NCBI GenBank assembly: GCA_037783545.1
Contig: JBBELK010000216.1
Span: 248,001-312,000, forward strand
Source of the DNA: Henricia sp. BOLD:AAB3569
Taxonomy: Eukaryota > Echinodermata > Asteroidea > Spinulosida > Echinasteridae
Length of the DNA: 64,000 bases
Direction: 5' to 3'
In this document: one piece after another, positions 53,553 through 64,000 of the stretch
How the letters are laid out: each line of letters starts with the position of its first letter
Position numbering within the stretch: the stretch's first letter is position 1
Notes under the pieces: generated by a model
Database searches by the model: none
The model's input: only the letters and a program-made list of their open reading frames with translations
What the model was told of the DNA's origin: nothing
Position numbers and translations under genes: made by a program

Positions 53553-55092
53553 ATGGATGGTCTACCAGTTTCTCTGCTTGTAGAGATCTTTTCCTATTTG
53601 GATTTGACTGATAAATGTAGATGTGCAAGGTGAGAATTAAGCAACAGCTCGCTAGCTGCTGCAGCTGGCCGGCCCGCGCGCGCATGGGGAGTGGGGGTGG
53701 TGGGGTAGGGGGCGGGGGGGTGGGGGGGGGGGGGGGGGGGGGGGGAGAGTTGTTTGAGTTGTTTGAGTGGGGGGAGTAGGGTTAAGGGGTGGAGGCGAGG
53801 AGGGTGCGGAAGGACTCAGGAGGATTTATTAAACTTTAAAGTATTTTGGGTTCATTTATGCAGTATGATGCACGGACACATAAAAAAATGACAATGTTTA
53901 GTTGTTACAGTTTGATGATAAAAAAACACAAATTAAGAGTGAAAAATGTTTTTACTGAGGAAAAACTTATAATTTTTCAGGAAAAAATACCATACACCCT
54001 TCACCCTTGCCAGTTTAGACAAAGACTATGGAGCATGACGTAAAAGTGTTTTCAAAGGAAAAGTTGAAATTTGTTTGTACAGTACTTATACCAAAATTGG
54101 TCGTAACCAGTAAACAGAATTCTTTCTGAAGATTTACTGTATTTATTTAAAGAACCTCATGCTCAGAAATCTGTTTAAATATTTGTATTTTTTACTGCAG
54201 AGTTTGCAGATCCTGGTACCACCTCATGCGCGAGAAACAACTCTGGAAAACGGTTGACTTCACACCCTTCCGTATTAACCTACAGTCCACCTGGAAGATC
54301 GTTCGCTGTTACTTCACTGACGCCTTGAAAACATTGAAACTCAAAGGTTTTCTGCACTCTGTCAGGAACACCGAGTGCCTCTCCAATGCCATACTGGCCG
54401 ATCTCAGCGAGCGATGCCCAAATTTAGAGCACCTATTCATCTTATACGCTAATCTGACAAAAATAGACTCCAGCAATCTACCGTCCAAGTTGAAGATCCT
54501 AAATCTTGCAAGCTGTCAAATTCCTCCTGGTTGGTTTAAAGGGGCAGTGGAACAGGATCGATTTAGCTCCCTAGAAGTTCTAAATGTGACTGGATGTACC
54601 AGATTCTGCGATCAGGATCTCGAGGATCTAGCTTTACTCCCCGACGGAGGCAAACTTCGGACTCTCTTTCTCTCAAACAACTACCGGGTCTCGCATGCTG
54701 GCTTTACTAGCATGTCCGAGCATCTCACTAATCTGACTCGTCTGGACGTCAGCGGGACCAACATTCAAGACGAAGACATGCACTTTGTCTGCCGCAACCT
54801 GAAGAAGCTACACTGGCTGGAGCTGAGAAACTGCGAGTTTCTGACGGACCTTTGCATCGGGTCTCTGTCGACCCTCCCCAATCTTGGTTCGTTGGACGTG
54901 AGAGGGTATGAAATGAAGCTAACAGGAGGTGCCTTAATTGAACTATTACCAAAGCTCAAGAAGTTAGTGTACCTTGGCATTTCTCTTTCTCCAGCTATCT
55001 CGGATGCTGATTTAGATTTGATTACTCAAATAAATGACAAATGTGAAGTACTGCATGATTGCATGGGGTACCAAACAGCGCCACGGTACTGA
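53553..55092 (+). CDS. FBXL12: FBXL12, F-box/leucine-rich-repeat protein (2 exons)
   Basis: This is a substrate-recognition subunit of an SCF (SKP1-CUL1-F-box) ubiquitin ligase. Exons 53553-53629 and 54201-55092 join in phase (AG|A) to give 322 aa; human FBXL12 has 326. The F-box is at residues about 4-40 (LPVSLLVEIFSYLDLTDKCR, CARVCRSWYHL). It is followed by the FBXL12-like segment LWKTVDFTPFRI and then leucine-rich repeats (CPNLEHLFILYANL, SLEVLNVTGC, LTRLDVSGTNI, LHWLELRNCEFL, LVYLGISLS). The start ATG is the first in frame, and the exon 1 donor is GTGAGA. The intron contains a long poly-G tract. The second exon has codon usage typical of a constrained gene. Confidence 0.92.
53690..53748. 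repeat. Poly-G tract in FBXL12 intron
   Basis: G-rich words GGGGTGG lead into an uninterrupted G run of about 25 bases. It could form a G-quadruplex in the sense RNA. Confidence 0.9.
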
Positions 55093-55330
55093 AGTGAATT
55101 AGCTAAGGCGGCATGAATTCCGCTGGTCGCCACTGAGATGCCGTGTGGAAAGTCTATGAGACATGGCAGAATAGGTTTTAGTATTTTCAACGAAATTATT
55201 ACATGTTCTCACTCCTAAAATCACTTCCCATTTTAAATATTAACACTTTTTGGTGGTTATTGAGTAATATTAAGTAGGCAACCAGTAAATGGAATTCTTT
55301 CCGATGAGGCTAATGAATTTATACGTAGGT

Positions 55331-55522
55331 GGGTCTTTCTACAGTAATGGGGTACATTTCTGTGATATTCAAGATCTTAGGTCCCAGTTCACTTCAAATG
55401 TCCTAATGTTATCTTTAAATTATCCAGCTAAACTGAGGAAATAACTTTTGCAGCAAGGAGTAAGAAATTCTGAAAGGAATTGACTTATTTTTTAAATGTA
55501 CCCCATTACTGTGGAAAGACCC
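55331..55522. mobile_element. Palindromic MITE with GGGTCTTTCTACAGTAATGG arms
   Basis: The left arm GGGTCTTTCTACAGTAATGG continues with GGTACATTT. The right arm is the inverse (AAATGTACCCCATTACTGTG, GAAAGACCC). It lies in the FBXL12 3' flank. No clear target duplication. Confidence 0.8.
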
Positions 55523-55584
55523 ATTTCACTTAAGACTTCAGCAAGAAATAATAAACATAATTTAATGATTTTAGAAATACATGT

Positions 55585-55727
55585 ACATAATGCCATGACA
55601 GGGGCAAGTTTTCATATTTAGATGATGTGACAATAGATCCACAAAGTGCCTACTCTCGTGCATGATGCACAGTGACAATGTGACTCACTGCCCCCTGTCA
55701 TGGCCGTTTGTGCAAAGGGTCTATTAC
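55585..55727. mobile_element. 'GACCCTTTGCA'-family MITE, right end intact
   Basis: ATGCCATGACAGGGGCAAG pairs with TGCCCCCTGTCATGGC. The right terminus TGTGCAAAGGGTCTATT is complete while the left terminal 15 bp are replaced. Inner signature GCACAGTGACAATGTGACTC. Confidence 0.78.
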
Positions 55728-55913
55728 AAACATGGTTCTCTGCTACCTAGATGTCTTGGTTTAGAAAGGGAATGGTTGTATGGGAAGTACATATAGTATT
55801 TTCAAACCTTCAGCAAGGATTGTACATATGTAGTCTACTCTCAAAATTAAAATGAACAATGTGAAATTAAGTCCATCAGAAATCAGTGTAAATTGTGGCG
55901 TGGTCAGGAAGCT

Positions 55914-56166
55914 CATTAGCCTTTTTGAAGTATGGCGGACACAATAGGAGGGCGCACTTTGCAGTGGGTATAAAATCGACTAAAATGCAAAATAACTCAG
56001 TTTTTCACTTTACACTTATTAATTTTATTTATAATTCTGTCTATGTATTATAATTACAACATGTAAATCAAGTTTTTGGAAAGAAATACAATTGATAAAA
56101 AAATTCATACCCAAATGAAATTGCGCCCTCTCCTTTTGTTCCGCCATACTTCTAAAAGGCTAATTG
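55914..56166. mobile_element. Palindromic MITE with CATTAGCCTTTTTGAAG arms
   Basis: The left arm CATTAGCCTTTTTGAAGTAT, GGCGGACACAATAGGAGGGC pairs with the right arm GCCCTCTCCTTTTGTTCCGCC, ATACTTCTAAAAGGCTAATTG. The centre is AT-rich. Confidence 0.82.
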
Positions 56167-56675
56167 TATTGTACTTTTTTAAATGAACTACATACATGTA
56201 ATTTGTAAAGAAAATTTTGTACATTTATAAATTCATGAATTGCAGTCCAGTGCTAAATTAGAAGATTTTGAAACGCATTTTTCTATATTTATACATCATG
56301 TACCGTATTCTATACAGGTGATTTTGAAACTACAATTATATGGATGAGTGGACACATTTTCATAACATTGATCTTCTTGGAAACGATCCAAATAAAAGTA
56401 TGTGTAGTCAAACCTCAGTGAATGATGATTGGCTGTACATTTTTGTGATCTATTCTTTTGTTTGTCCCTTGGGGGATTGGGAATTTGGGCAATATGTTTT
56501 GTATTGAAGGAAAAATTAGCCATTAATTTGTTAAAAAGCATCCAAGCAGACAGTGTTCTCGAAACGACCGGCTTTGTGTCCGGCTCGGGCCTGGTGCATC
56601 TCAAAATAACACTACCAAAGAAACATCTGATTTAAGTGATTTTAAGTTGAACTTTCAGCTCTGTCTAAACATGAT

Positions 56676-56819
56676 TTAAAGGCACAGCTCGTCAGCAATG
56701 CGCGCACGACAAATTTGTGCCACGAAATACGCAGCTAGCTCCATTCCTTTGCTATGGAGCTGCGTGTTGCGTGGCACGAATTTGGCGCGCGCGCGTTGCT
56801 GACGAGCCTGTGCCTTTAA
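56676..56819. mobile_element. TTAA-type palindromic MITE, full copy
   Basis: It runs from TTAAAGGCACAGCTCGTCAG to GACGAGCCTGTGCCTTTAA. The arms hold GTGCCACGAAATACGCAGCT and the inverse. It is the sixth member of the family in this window. Confidence 0.87.
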
Positions 56820-57603
56820 GGCGAAAAGGAGGAAATTAAGCAGATCAACTTCGCACAGGATGAAAACGGATAATCTAAAACCCTGAACGTACATAAAGCC
56901 GGTTCCACTGTTTCGAAAACGACCATAACGACTCTGCAAAACCAGTTTGTCGCCACCTAGCGGCCTGTTTTAAAACTGACACGAAATGGAATACTCCAAT
57001 ATTTTATTAGGGAAAGATGGAAAACGACAACTTTTACATGAAATAAAATGTCACAAAAGTTGACGTTTGTTAATTTTGTTTACAGTTTCTATTTAGCAAT
57101 ATTTGATATTGGTGCGGTATATGTTCTGATTTCGTGTTGTTTTAGTTCATGCATAGTCGCTTGCTGTATTACGCACCCCGGTTATAATATACGATTCCAA
57201 ATCAACAACACATGTCCCTAGCCCTTTGACAGTGACAACAACGTGCACGTAGTGTATGTGCCGTGTTGTGTACAATGTGCAACGTGCACGTACGTCACAC
57301 CAGCTGATGAAAAACAGCGGCGTTCCAAATTTTGATTTCACGAAGCATTGACGTCTGTTTTCGAACCCAAATTCCTTCAAGAAAACGTCACCGAAACACT
57401 CATCCTGTTCACCCACAAAGACCACAAAAGCTGAAAAGTTAGTAGGCAGGTTTTGACCAGTAAAGCCCCGATCGTTTGGTGCTGTTTTCGTTTGAAGTTC
57501 GGAGGTTGACCGGGGATCGGAGGGCGAGCGGGCAATTCACGAGGTGTGTACGGGTTAATGTGACCAGATTGCCCCGGCTCGTGCACAGCTAAACACGCTC
57601 GGC

Positions 57604-57694
57604 ATGTATTTCGAGACCGGTGGAGCGGGATCGTCGGGGAGGTGTTCTGCGGTGGTAGTGATCCTGCTGTGCGTGTGGTCTTTACGGGCCCAGG
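57604..57694 (+). CDS. First coding exon of a secreted or membrane protein (signal peptide)
   Basis: ATG at 57604 opens 30 codons and one extra base before a strong donor (CAGG|GTAAGT). The peptide MYFETGGAGSSGRCSAVVV then ILLCVWSLRAQ has a short polar start, a hydrophobic core and a small-residue cleavage region, i.e. a signal peptide. A phase 1 intron right after a signal peptide is the usual arrangement for extracellular multidomain proteins. The preceding sequence is GC-rich, as expected for a 5' UTR and promoter. No later exon is recognisable up to the window edge, so the protein cannot be named. It is inferred from a single exon. Confidence 0.55.
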
Positions 57695-59131
57695 GTAAGT
57701 ACCCATCAACATTTTATTGACTTCATAAAAAAACCTGAAATTGTTAAAATTTTAAAATGTATTTTGAGAGAGAGTTTTGCAGTTTTCATGTATTGTATTA
57801 TTACTCTTACATGTATTATTGTTTGACGTCTGTTCCTTGCTCTATGCTATGGTCTGACCTTGCTCTATATATGGTCTGACGATGACTTGTAAGTCTTGTT
57901 TTTGAAAAATGTTTCTAATGTTATGGATCAAGCAGGAATAGGGCCTATCATGCGTTTTCTTACATTTATTTGCGAAAGATGTGTGCATAGGAAAGGACAT
58001 ACATCTCTTTGATTTAATCACTTTGGAATCATTTACGTGTAAGTTGTTGATTGCAATCACATCAGTTAATTCCGTAGCATCAATTAATTCTGTCGTCACA
58101 AGTTTCTGGGTCTGTCTTAGTTGAAACACAAACATTCAGTTGTACATACATGTATTTATCTGTTTTATACCCTTTTCTATTATTCTTGCTTGTGTTTGTT
58201 CATAGCTGTCCTAGAATTTGCAAGCGTCAACACACATGCTTAACACAGTTGTAATGTAAACACCCAGTATGTTGGTACATGGCAGATCACACATTGATAA
58301 TAGCCGAACATTAGAGATTTTTATAACAAGTTTTTTAAAGAAAATAAAAATGAAAACAAAATTGCACCTAATTTCATGCTTTGCAACCTCTCTATTATTG
58401 TTGAATTGAAGGACGACAGGAATTTGAATAGCGGCTTGGTTCAAAGGCATCCCAGTAAGAACCCCCACTGATTCCATAGTCCCACATGGTTTACTCATGA
58501 AATTGAGCAGACACTAAAGTGGCAAAAGAGCATTGTTGTCTGGGATAGTTTCCATTGCTTTGAGTCTGTAATACTCTCTCAGGAAGCTACCAGTTTATGA
58601 GGGTGTCAAACTTTTGGCCAAGGATAGGTCAATAGCAGGTAAAACATTTCAAGATGTGTATTCTCTGATGAATGGTTCGGATAATGCCGCAAAAAGACTT
58701 GGGTTTCAGTTGGTATACCTTGGGAATACGGAGTGCCACAAACACTCGTTCCCTTCTGAACTTTCAATATCCCATGCGGCAGAAGATTAAAAAAGGATTT
58801 ATTTTTCACAACACCCTCCCCTGAAAATGAAAACAAAAAATTTCTCGTCATTTGACTGTGACAGTTAAGTAGTGAGGCTTTATTACTGTCAATACATTTT
58901 GTGCGGAAAGCCTTTTGAAGTCTTTTTGGGAAAATGGTTAACCCTGAAAAGGATGTGTTTTATCCCCCTTTTTTCTTCTTGAGGATTACACAAACCTGTA
59001 CCACAATAGATACTGAAGGCTGCTAAAAGAGCCATCTGTCCAAGTTATAAAACCTTTGACTCGATTACATTCCACAGGGTGTCATTATGACCTCTTTTGT
59101 ATTCAATGGACAAAACTTCCAACAACTCTTT

Positions 59132-59577
59132 CACCGTGTTTACACTGGTCCCGAGCTCGGGATCAAGATTGATCCCCTGATAAGAAGGCGTTAGTGTTAA
59201 CCGCAATGATCCTGAGTGCCGCGTTTACATTCTGTAGTTGGTCTCGAGCGCGGTGCCAGAAGTTGCAGTCAAAGGTCATGCTCTGTGTGTGCATGGGTTG
59301 TGCATGTACAGTGTACAAGGCCACTTGAATTTCGCGGGCTTTTCCCCCGCTACGGCTGTGGAGCGGATGTGGCAGGTTGCGGTAAAGACTAATTGCTTAT
59401 CTAACCGCAAACTGATCCCGAGCTCGGGATCGAACCCTCCGCCAACGCGAGACCAAAATCTCGGGGTCTGATCCGGGGCCAATTTGGTTCCGAGAGCGTT
59501 TACACTTAGTTGTGATCCGGGGCTGATCCCGAGCTCGGTGTTCGATCCCGAGCTCGGGATCAAGTGTAAACAGGGTG
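59132..59577. mobile_element. Long palindromic element with GTGTTTACACT ends
   Basis: The left end CCGTGTTTACACTGGTCCCG and GAGCTCGGGATCAAG pairs with the right end GATCCCGAGCTCGGGATCAA, GTGTAAACAGGGTG. Multiple internal copies of the self-complementary CCCGAGCTCGGG give several alternative hairpins. There is no coding capacity. It is about 446 bp long. Confidence 0.8.
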
Positions 59578-60102
59578 TGTGAGGCTGTTTTACTACATGT
59601 ACTATAATTAATAGTGCAGTGTCCTTGGTCACCTCTGGATAATTGGCCCATTAGTTTTGTTGGATACAATTCAAAGGCTGTCTTTGAACCTATTTAGTTA
59701 CCGCTTGTAGAGTGTATGAAACTCAAACACAAAGCCATCTTGAGTACAAGTGTGAAATGCAGCTGAATATGGTGTGAATATTTTTGCTTGAATTTTTTTT
59801 TCCAAAACAAATTGCAACAAAGCATTTTCATCAAGGCAAGCAGACAATAATCAAAAGGACATTGAAGGAAGTTTTTGTTAAATAAACTTTTTATAAATGT
59901 TTTTTATGGTATTTTGGCAGTGATTTGCTGCTTTAAAAAGACACAAAATAAAAATTAAAGGGGCACTGAGGCAGTTGGGCAAGGGCATTGAAGGCAAAAT
60001 TGACTCCTTTGCCTTTGTATAAAAGTTACTCCCCTGTACTACAAAGGAAAGCAAGACTAGGGCATAGCCTTTACATCTGTGAACATTTTGGTTTGTCTGT
60101 GA

Positions 60103-60424
60103 TGTACCGTGGCCTAGTGCTTTGGGTTGTTGACTTGCAATGTTTGGGTGTAATCTCGGTGTTGCCCCTGAGCAAGGCACTCAACCACAATTGCTCCATC
60201 CTTCGGAAGGGATGTAAAGCCGTTGGTCCAGTGTGTTGTGTAATGCACTTAAAAGATCCCAGAGCACTCTTTCGCAAAGAGTAAGGGGATTCCCTGGTGT
60301 CTGGTCATTGGCTGCCAAAGGCGCCGCCCGTCTATGTATCTCGATGTTTAGGCGGTACATGTAAAGCGCTGTTATACCTCGTGTAAGAGCGCTATATAAA
60401 TGCCAAAATAATAATAATAATAAT
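60103..60424 (+). mobile_element. tRNA-derived SINE, near full length
   Basis: The degenerate head ACCGTGGCCTAGTGCTTTGG is followed by TGAGCAAGGCACTCAACCAC, CCTTCGGAAGGGATGTAAAG, TTGGTCCAGTGTGTTGTG, CTATGTATCTCGATGTTTAG and GAGCGCTATATAAATGCC, and a tail of (AAT)n. It represents the subfamily ending in AGCGCTATATAAAT. Confidence 0.85.
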
Positions 60425-63400
60425 CTGTTTTACTCTTCATACATGTACATTGTATGGTAGCCATACAGACTTCAGACACTCGTCAATCAATATTTTCTAA
60501 TTCATAATATCCTCCGGATGTTCCCCAACATGTAACAGTCCGTCCACCTGACCCATTATTCCATGGGCTTAATCACTGGTGTCCCACAATACGGCATCAA
60601 GAGGCTTGGCAGCAGAATTGGTCCTTTTGCATGACTGGTCCCAGTGAATAGAAATCGCATTCTGCTGCATTAGGCACTGGGAATGTGGAAGGCTTGTAGG
60701 AGTGCTTGGACCGTGCATTCAGCTGTCCAGTTTGCCTTGAATGGCAGTCTAGTTACAGCTAGGATATGTCTGTGGTTTCAGAAAACACTTCAAGGACATC
60801 TTAGATGTTGCTTGATGAGTCAAATTTGTGCACATGTGTGGACCTAACCTAATTATAGTTATTCACTAAAACAGATGTCACTTATGATTTTGTGGAAGAT
60901 ATTTTATAGAAAAATTGTTGTGGCCTTTTTTTTCTTTTTTTAAATCTGCAGTAAAGCAGAGATCAGTAAATAACCTGGGAATGAAATACGATGCAGCCAG
61001 TGACATTTTAACAGATGTTTTAAGTAACGGTCCCCAAAGCATGCAAACATTGTACACGCAAGAATCTGCATGTTTGGCTGTGTAGAGTCTACGTGCTTGC
61101 ATGACAGGCATGTGTATAGATGAAGCAATTTTTATGTTTAAACTATAAAAATGATTACAGTTATCAGTTGTACTGTAAAATATATTTTGCTTTTCAATTA
61201 CCGTTTTCCAAGGAGATGCAAAAAAAATCAATAAAAGACAATTACAAGGAGGGGGAGAGTAAAATTGGCCTCCCTCTGTCTCGTTAATTGGCTAGTGAGG
61301 ACAATGGTAAGATGGAAGCACAAATGAATTGGCAAGGTTATCATGTGGATGGAACAAAGGAGTGCAGGTCTGTATGACCAAGGGCTGCATGGTATACTGG
61401 CAAATAAGCAGGCTGGCAGAAATTATGCTGGCGTTGTCCATTTTATGTGAATGTTTTGCCCAAGTACGGACTCCTTACACGATTGTATTAAAAAAGAGGC
61501 TATAAATGAAAAAGAAAAACAAAAGATTTACAATGGATCACTACGTCATAAGAAACAAACAAAGACATTGTTTTTCAAAGCAACCTCATTGCTACTGTAT
61601 AAATTAACAGGGTACAGTACATAAGACAGGGACGGTTTAGCATCTTAAATTGAAGGGTATTTGTGTAGTATAGTACATGTATATGAAAAGGCAGTGACAT
61701 TAGGCACTATAAGTCATGGTCTAGTCCCAGGGTCATTATTAAGGTCACTACACCAGTTGCTTTATAGACTCTGATCTGACCCCAAGCGCCTTGATAAGTT
61801 TGTCTCATTCTAAACCCATTTGTCTTACTTTGTGACTGACGTTTTGACAAGGCTTTTCTCTTTTGGCAGTGAGTCCTTGTGCTGTTATCATAAAGTCTGC
61901 TTGCAGAGGCTGGCCCATGTGCAAATGTCAAATCGGAGATAATACATATTGTGGACAGTGGCTTCCAAGTTCCAAATGTACTGTATTACTAGCGTAGGCT
62001 ACTAATTTACATGAAAGTCACAAAATTGCAGAGTTGTAATTTTTAATGCAAGACTTTAGTAAAGTAGAACTAGAATATATTGTGATTTGCTCTAGTTGAG
62101 TCAAACTTGAGTCGAGTCATGAACCCAAGTTATTACAACTCAGTCAAATTGATTTGGAAGGATTTAAAATTCAAATTTAAATTGGGATTGAGATATCAGG
62201 GTTAAGCTTTATCAGCCGATTTCATTTGGTCCGTAGAGTAATTTCCAATTTTGTTGTCTGAAATACTACATTCTATTGCAGCCGATGGGCATTCTTTGAA
62301 TACCTCCACCAGCGAATATGACATCTGTGATTGATGAAACTCGTTAACGAGTCGTAACCCTGTTGAGTCAATTAGCAAATTGCTTCTCAAAAAAGCCATC
62401 ACAAAACCTCAATACTCTAATTTGTACCGCCTCTTCACTATACACGTATCATTTCAAATTAAGGCCATTTCCTTTTGAAATGGCTCATTTGATCGCGGTT
62501 CCATTATTTATTCATAACTCTCGCAATCGCATTCAGATTTTCTAGTCAGCAGTCGGCCTTGGCAGTACTAGTACTGTATCAGGATCTGTGAGTAGCCTAG
62601 GTCTAGATGGTGCTTTTCTCTAGCGCTTTCTGCCCCTAGGGCCTACAATTTTGCGCTCTGTTGATCACCCCAGCATAGGGAGTCTGTGAGCAATGGGGCG
62701 GAAAATAATTCTGGCGGTTGTGGCTCTCCCTGTGCTGTGGTTTTCTGAGTAGTTGCGGCTCTGATTTTCCTCTTTTCTTGAATTAAAAACTCAGTTGCGT
62801 GTGATTATGTCATTTACAATTACAGTGTCCTGACTGTAAATACAGTAGCCCAGACAGAAGGAATATTAAAGAGTAATTTGTTTAAACTAGTGTAGACTAA
62901 ATTGGTAGAATTTTCCAACAAGAAGTAAAATTCATTTGCAATTTTATCTTTTGCAGAACTGACAAAAAAAACTAGTTGTTTAAAACTGTGAACAGACTTG
63001 TGTGAATTTAGGCCCCAGCGTCTCAAATACGATACAGTATTAATTTGTGGGGAAAAAAGAGTCTTCAAAATCCTGTAACACTGTTACTGCTGGCATTTTG
63101 GCATCGTACTTGTTCGCACGCTGTCTCTTCGCTAATTTGATCCTGCCTGAATCGGTAAGTTGGCATTCCACTGCAAACAATCAGCGTTAGCCTGGCAACT
63201 CTAAATCCGAAGACTAGTAATCAATGCACGCCCTGTAGCCAGCCGATAACTTCCTCGCATTCACTCCCACGTTCCAGAGCAAGCGACACGCTCAGAGGCA
63301 TAATCAAAGAATCGTACATCCGATACGACGCTCTTCTTTAGCGGAGAAGGGAAACTTAAGAGTAAAACGTTACAGCGAGTATTCCACGGCCGTTCGTGTG

Positions 63401-64000
63401 ACTCACGGTAGCTGTTAGAAGTCAAGTCCCTGTCCCAGGAATCAATGGAATCCATTGCTTGAAGATTAGATGGGCTATCTTTTTTCCAGCTAGACTTTCA
63501 ATGGTTTGTCCACTTGATCTCTTTTCATTATCATTTTGACATGGCGTGGGAAAAACCTGCACACTCTTCAGCCCATTTTGTTCCATTTTGTTTTATTTGG
63601 GATACTCTACAATGAGCATTTAGGTCAACAATTATTGGCATTCTTCTTTTATCAGATATTTGATCACAACCTTTGCTAGCCTGGTTGACCACATGCAAAA
63701 ACTGACTACTCTAAACAAGACCAACTGTCAGTTAACAATTCTTTACTTGTGCTACTGGTATTTTTAGCTCGTCGCTGTCTGGTATGCTGATGTAATTCAA
63801 AGTGCGACTAGCATTGGCACATGCGAGTAACAGTTTGATTGGCTTGTGGGGTGCAGCTCTCTGAGCTCTGATTGGTTAAAAATTTGCTGGTTGTCAGTAA
63901 TAATGCGATCTGATAAACCAGTATACTGTTTCCAAATGTTATACATGTAAGTCATTTTGTCTGTTTGATCACTTCAAAAACACCACAACCTCCCCATACA

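Larger units (their letters stand above)
57695..64000. other. Presumed long first intron running off the window
   Basis: No coding exon is supported on either strand. Bounded repeats are a MITE at 59132-59577 and a SINE at 60103-60424. Words related to the GACTTGA/GAGTCG repeats occur at about 62090-62360. The rest (60425-64000) shows nothing I can name. Confidence 0.45.

Noticed and set aside
7057-60424. Several tRNA-like A-box/B-box segments considered as tRNA genes
   Set aside because: Each is followed by a shared family-specific body and tail, recurs in both orientations, and lacks a closed acceptor stem. They are SINE heads.

Overview
This window is animal nuclear DNA. Every confident gene is split into short exons with GT/AG introns, and the space between exons is packed with tRNA-derived SINEs and palindromic MITEs. 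The protein set looks like a marine invertebrate deuterostome. An echinoderm such as a sea star is my guess, but I cannot prove the taxon from the sequence. No bacterial, viral or CRISPR features were found.

Layout. From 1 to about 14.0 kb I find no convincing gene: there is a CCAAT-box cluster near the left end, several MITEs and SINEs, and a 677-bp long-terminal-inverted-repeat (TIR) element. Then come ALG2 (+, 14019-16828, 5 coding exons), WDR70 (-, 29603-18215, 17 coding exons, convergent with ALG2), a hydroxylysine-kinase (HYKK) gene (+, 31220-34140, divergent from WDR70), TXNDC12 (-, 39628-35915, 6 exons, convergent with HYKK), UBE2U (-, 45412-41152, 9 exons), a 6.8-kb foldback element (46285-53129), FBXL12 (+, 53553-55092, 2 exons), and a lone signal-peptide exon at 57604-57694. 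That last exon opens a gene whose first intron appears to run past the right edge. For ALG2, WDR70, TXNDC12, UBE2U and FBXL12 I placed exon borders at splice consensus sites; the reading phases close across all exons and predicted lengths match the vertebrate families (402, 659, 169, 330 and 322 aa).

The genes are unrelated housekeeping functions and do not form a pathway: ER N-glycan assembly (ALG2), ER disulfide chemistry (TXNDC12), WD40 scaffolding (WDR70), lysine catabolism (HYKK) and ubiquitin transfer (UBE2U, FBXL12). The HYKK locus is odd. The exons for its N-lobe and C-lobe are present but their phases do not join, and the exon between them is not visible. Its stop codon also lies inside the target-site duplication of a MITE.

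The most unusual structure is the foldback element between UBE2U and FBXL12. It has about 113-bp unique ends and two opposed arrays of a roughly 212-bp unit (about 9.6 units left, about 17 right). Outer units are nearly identical and inner ones diverged. A 1-kb spacer carries its own nested MITE, and a perfect 10-base direct repeat flanks the whole. Three other long-TIR families in the window also show about 9-bp target duplications, which suggests a shared transposition machinery.
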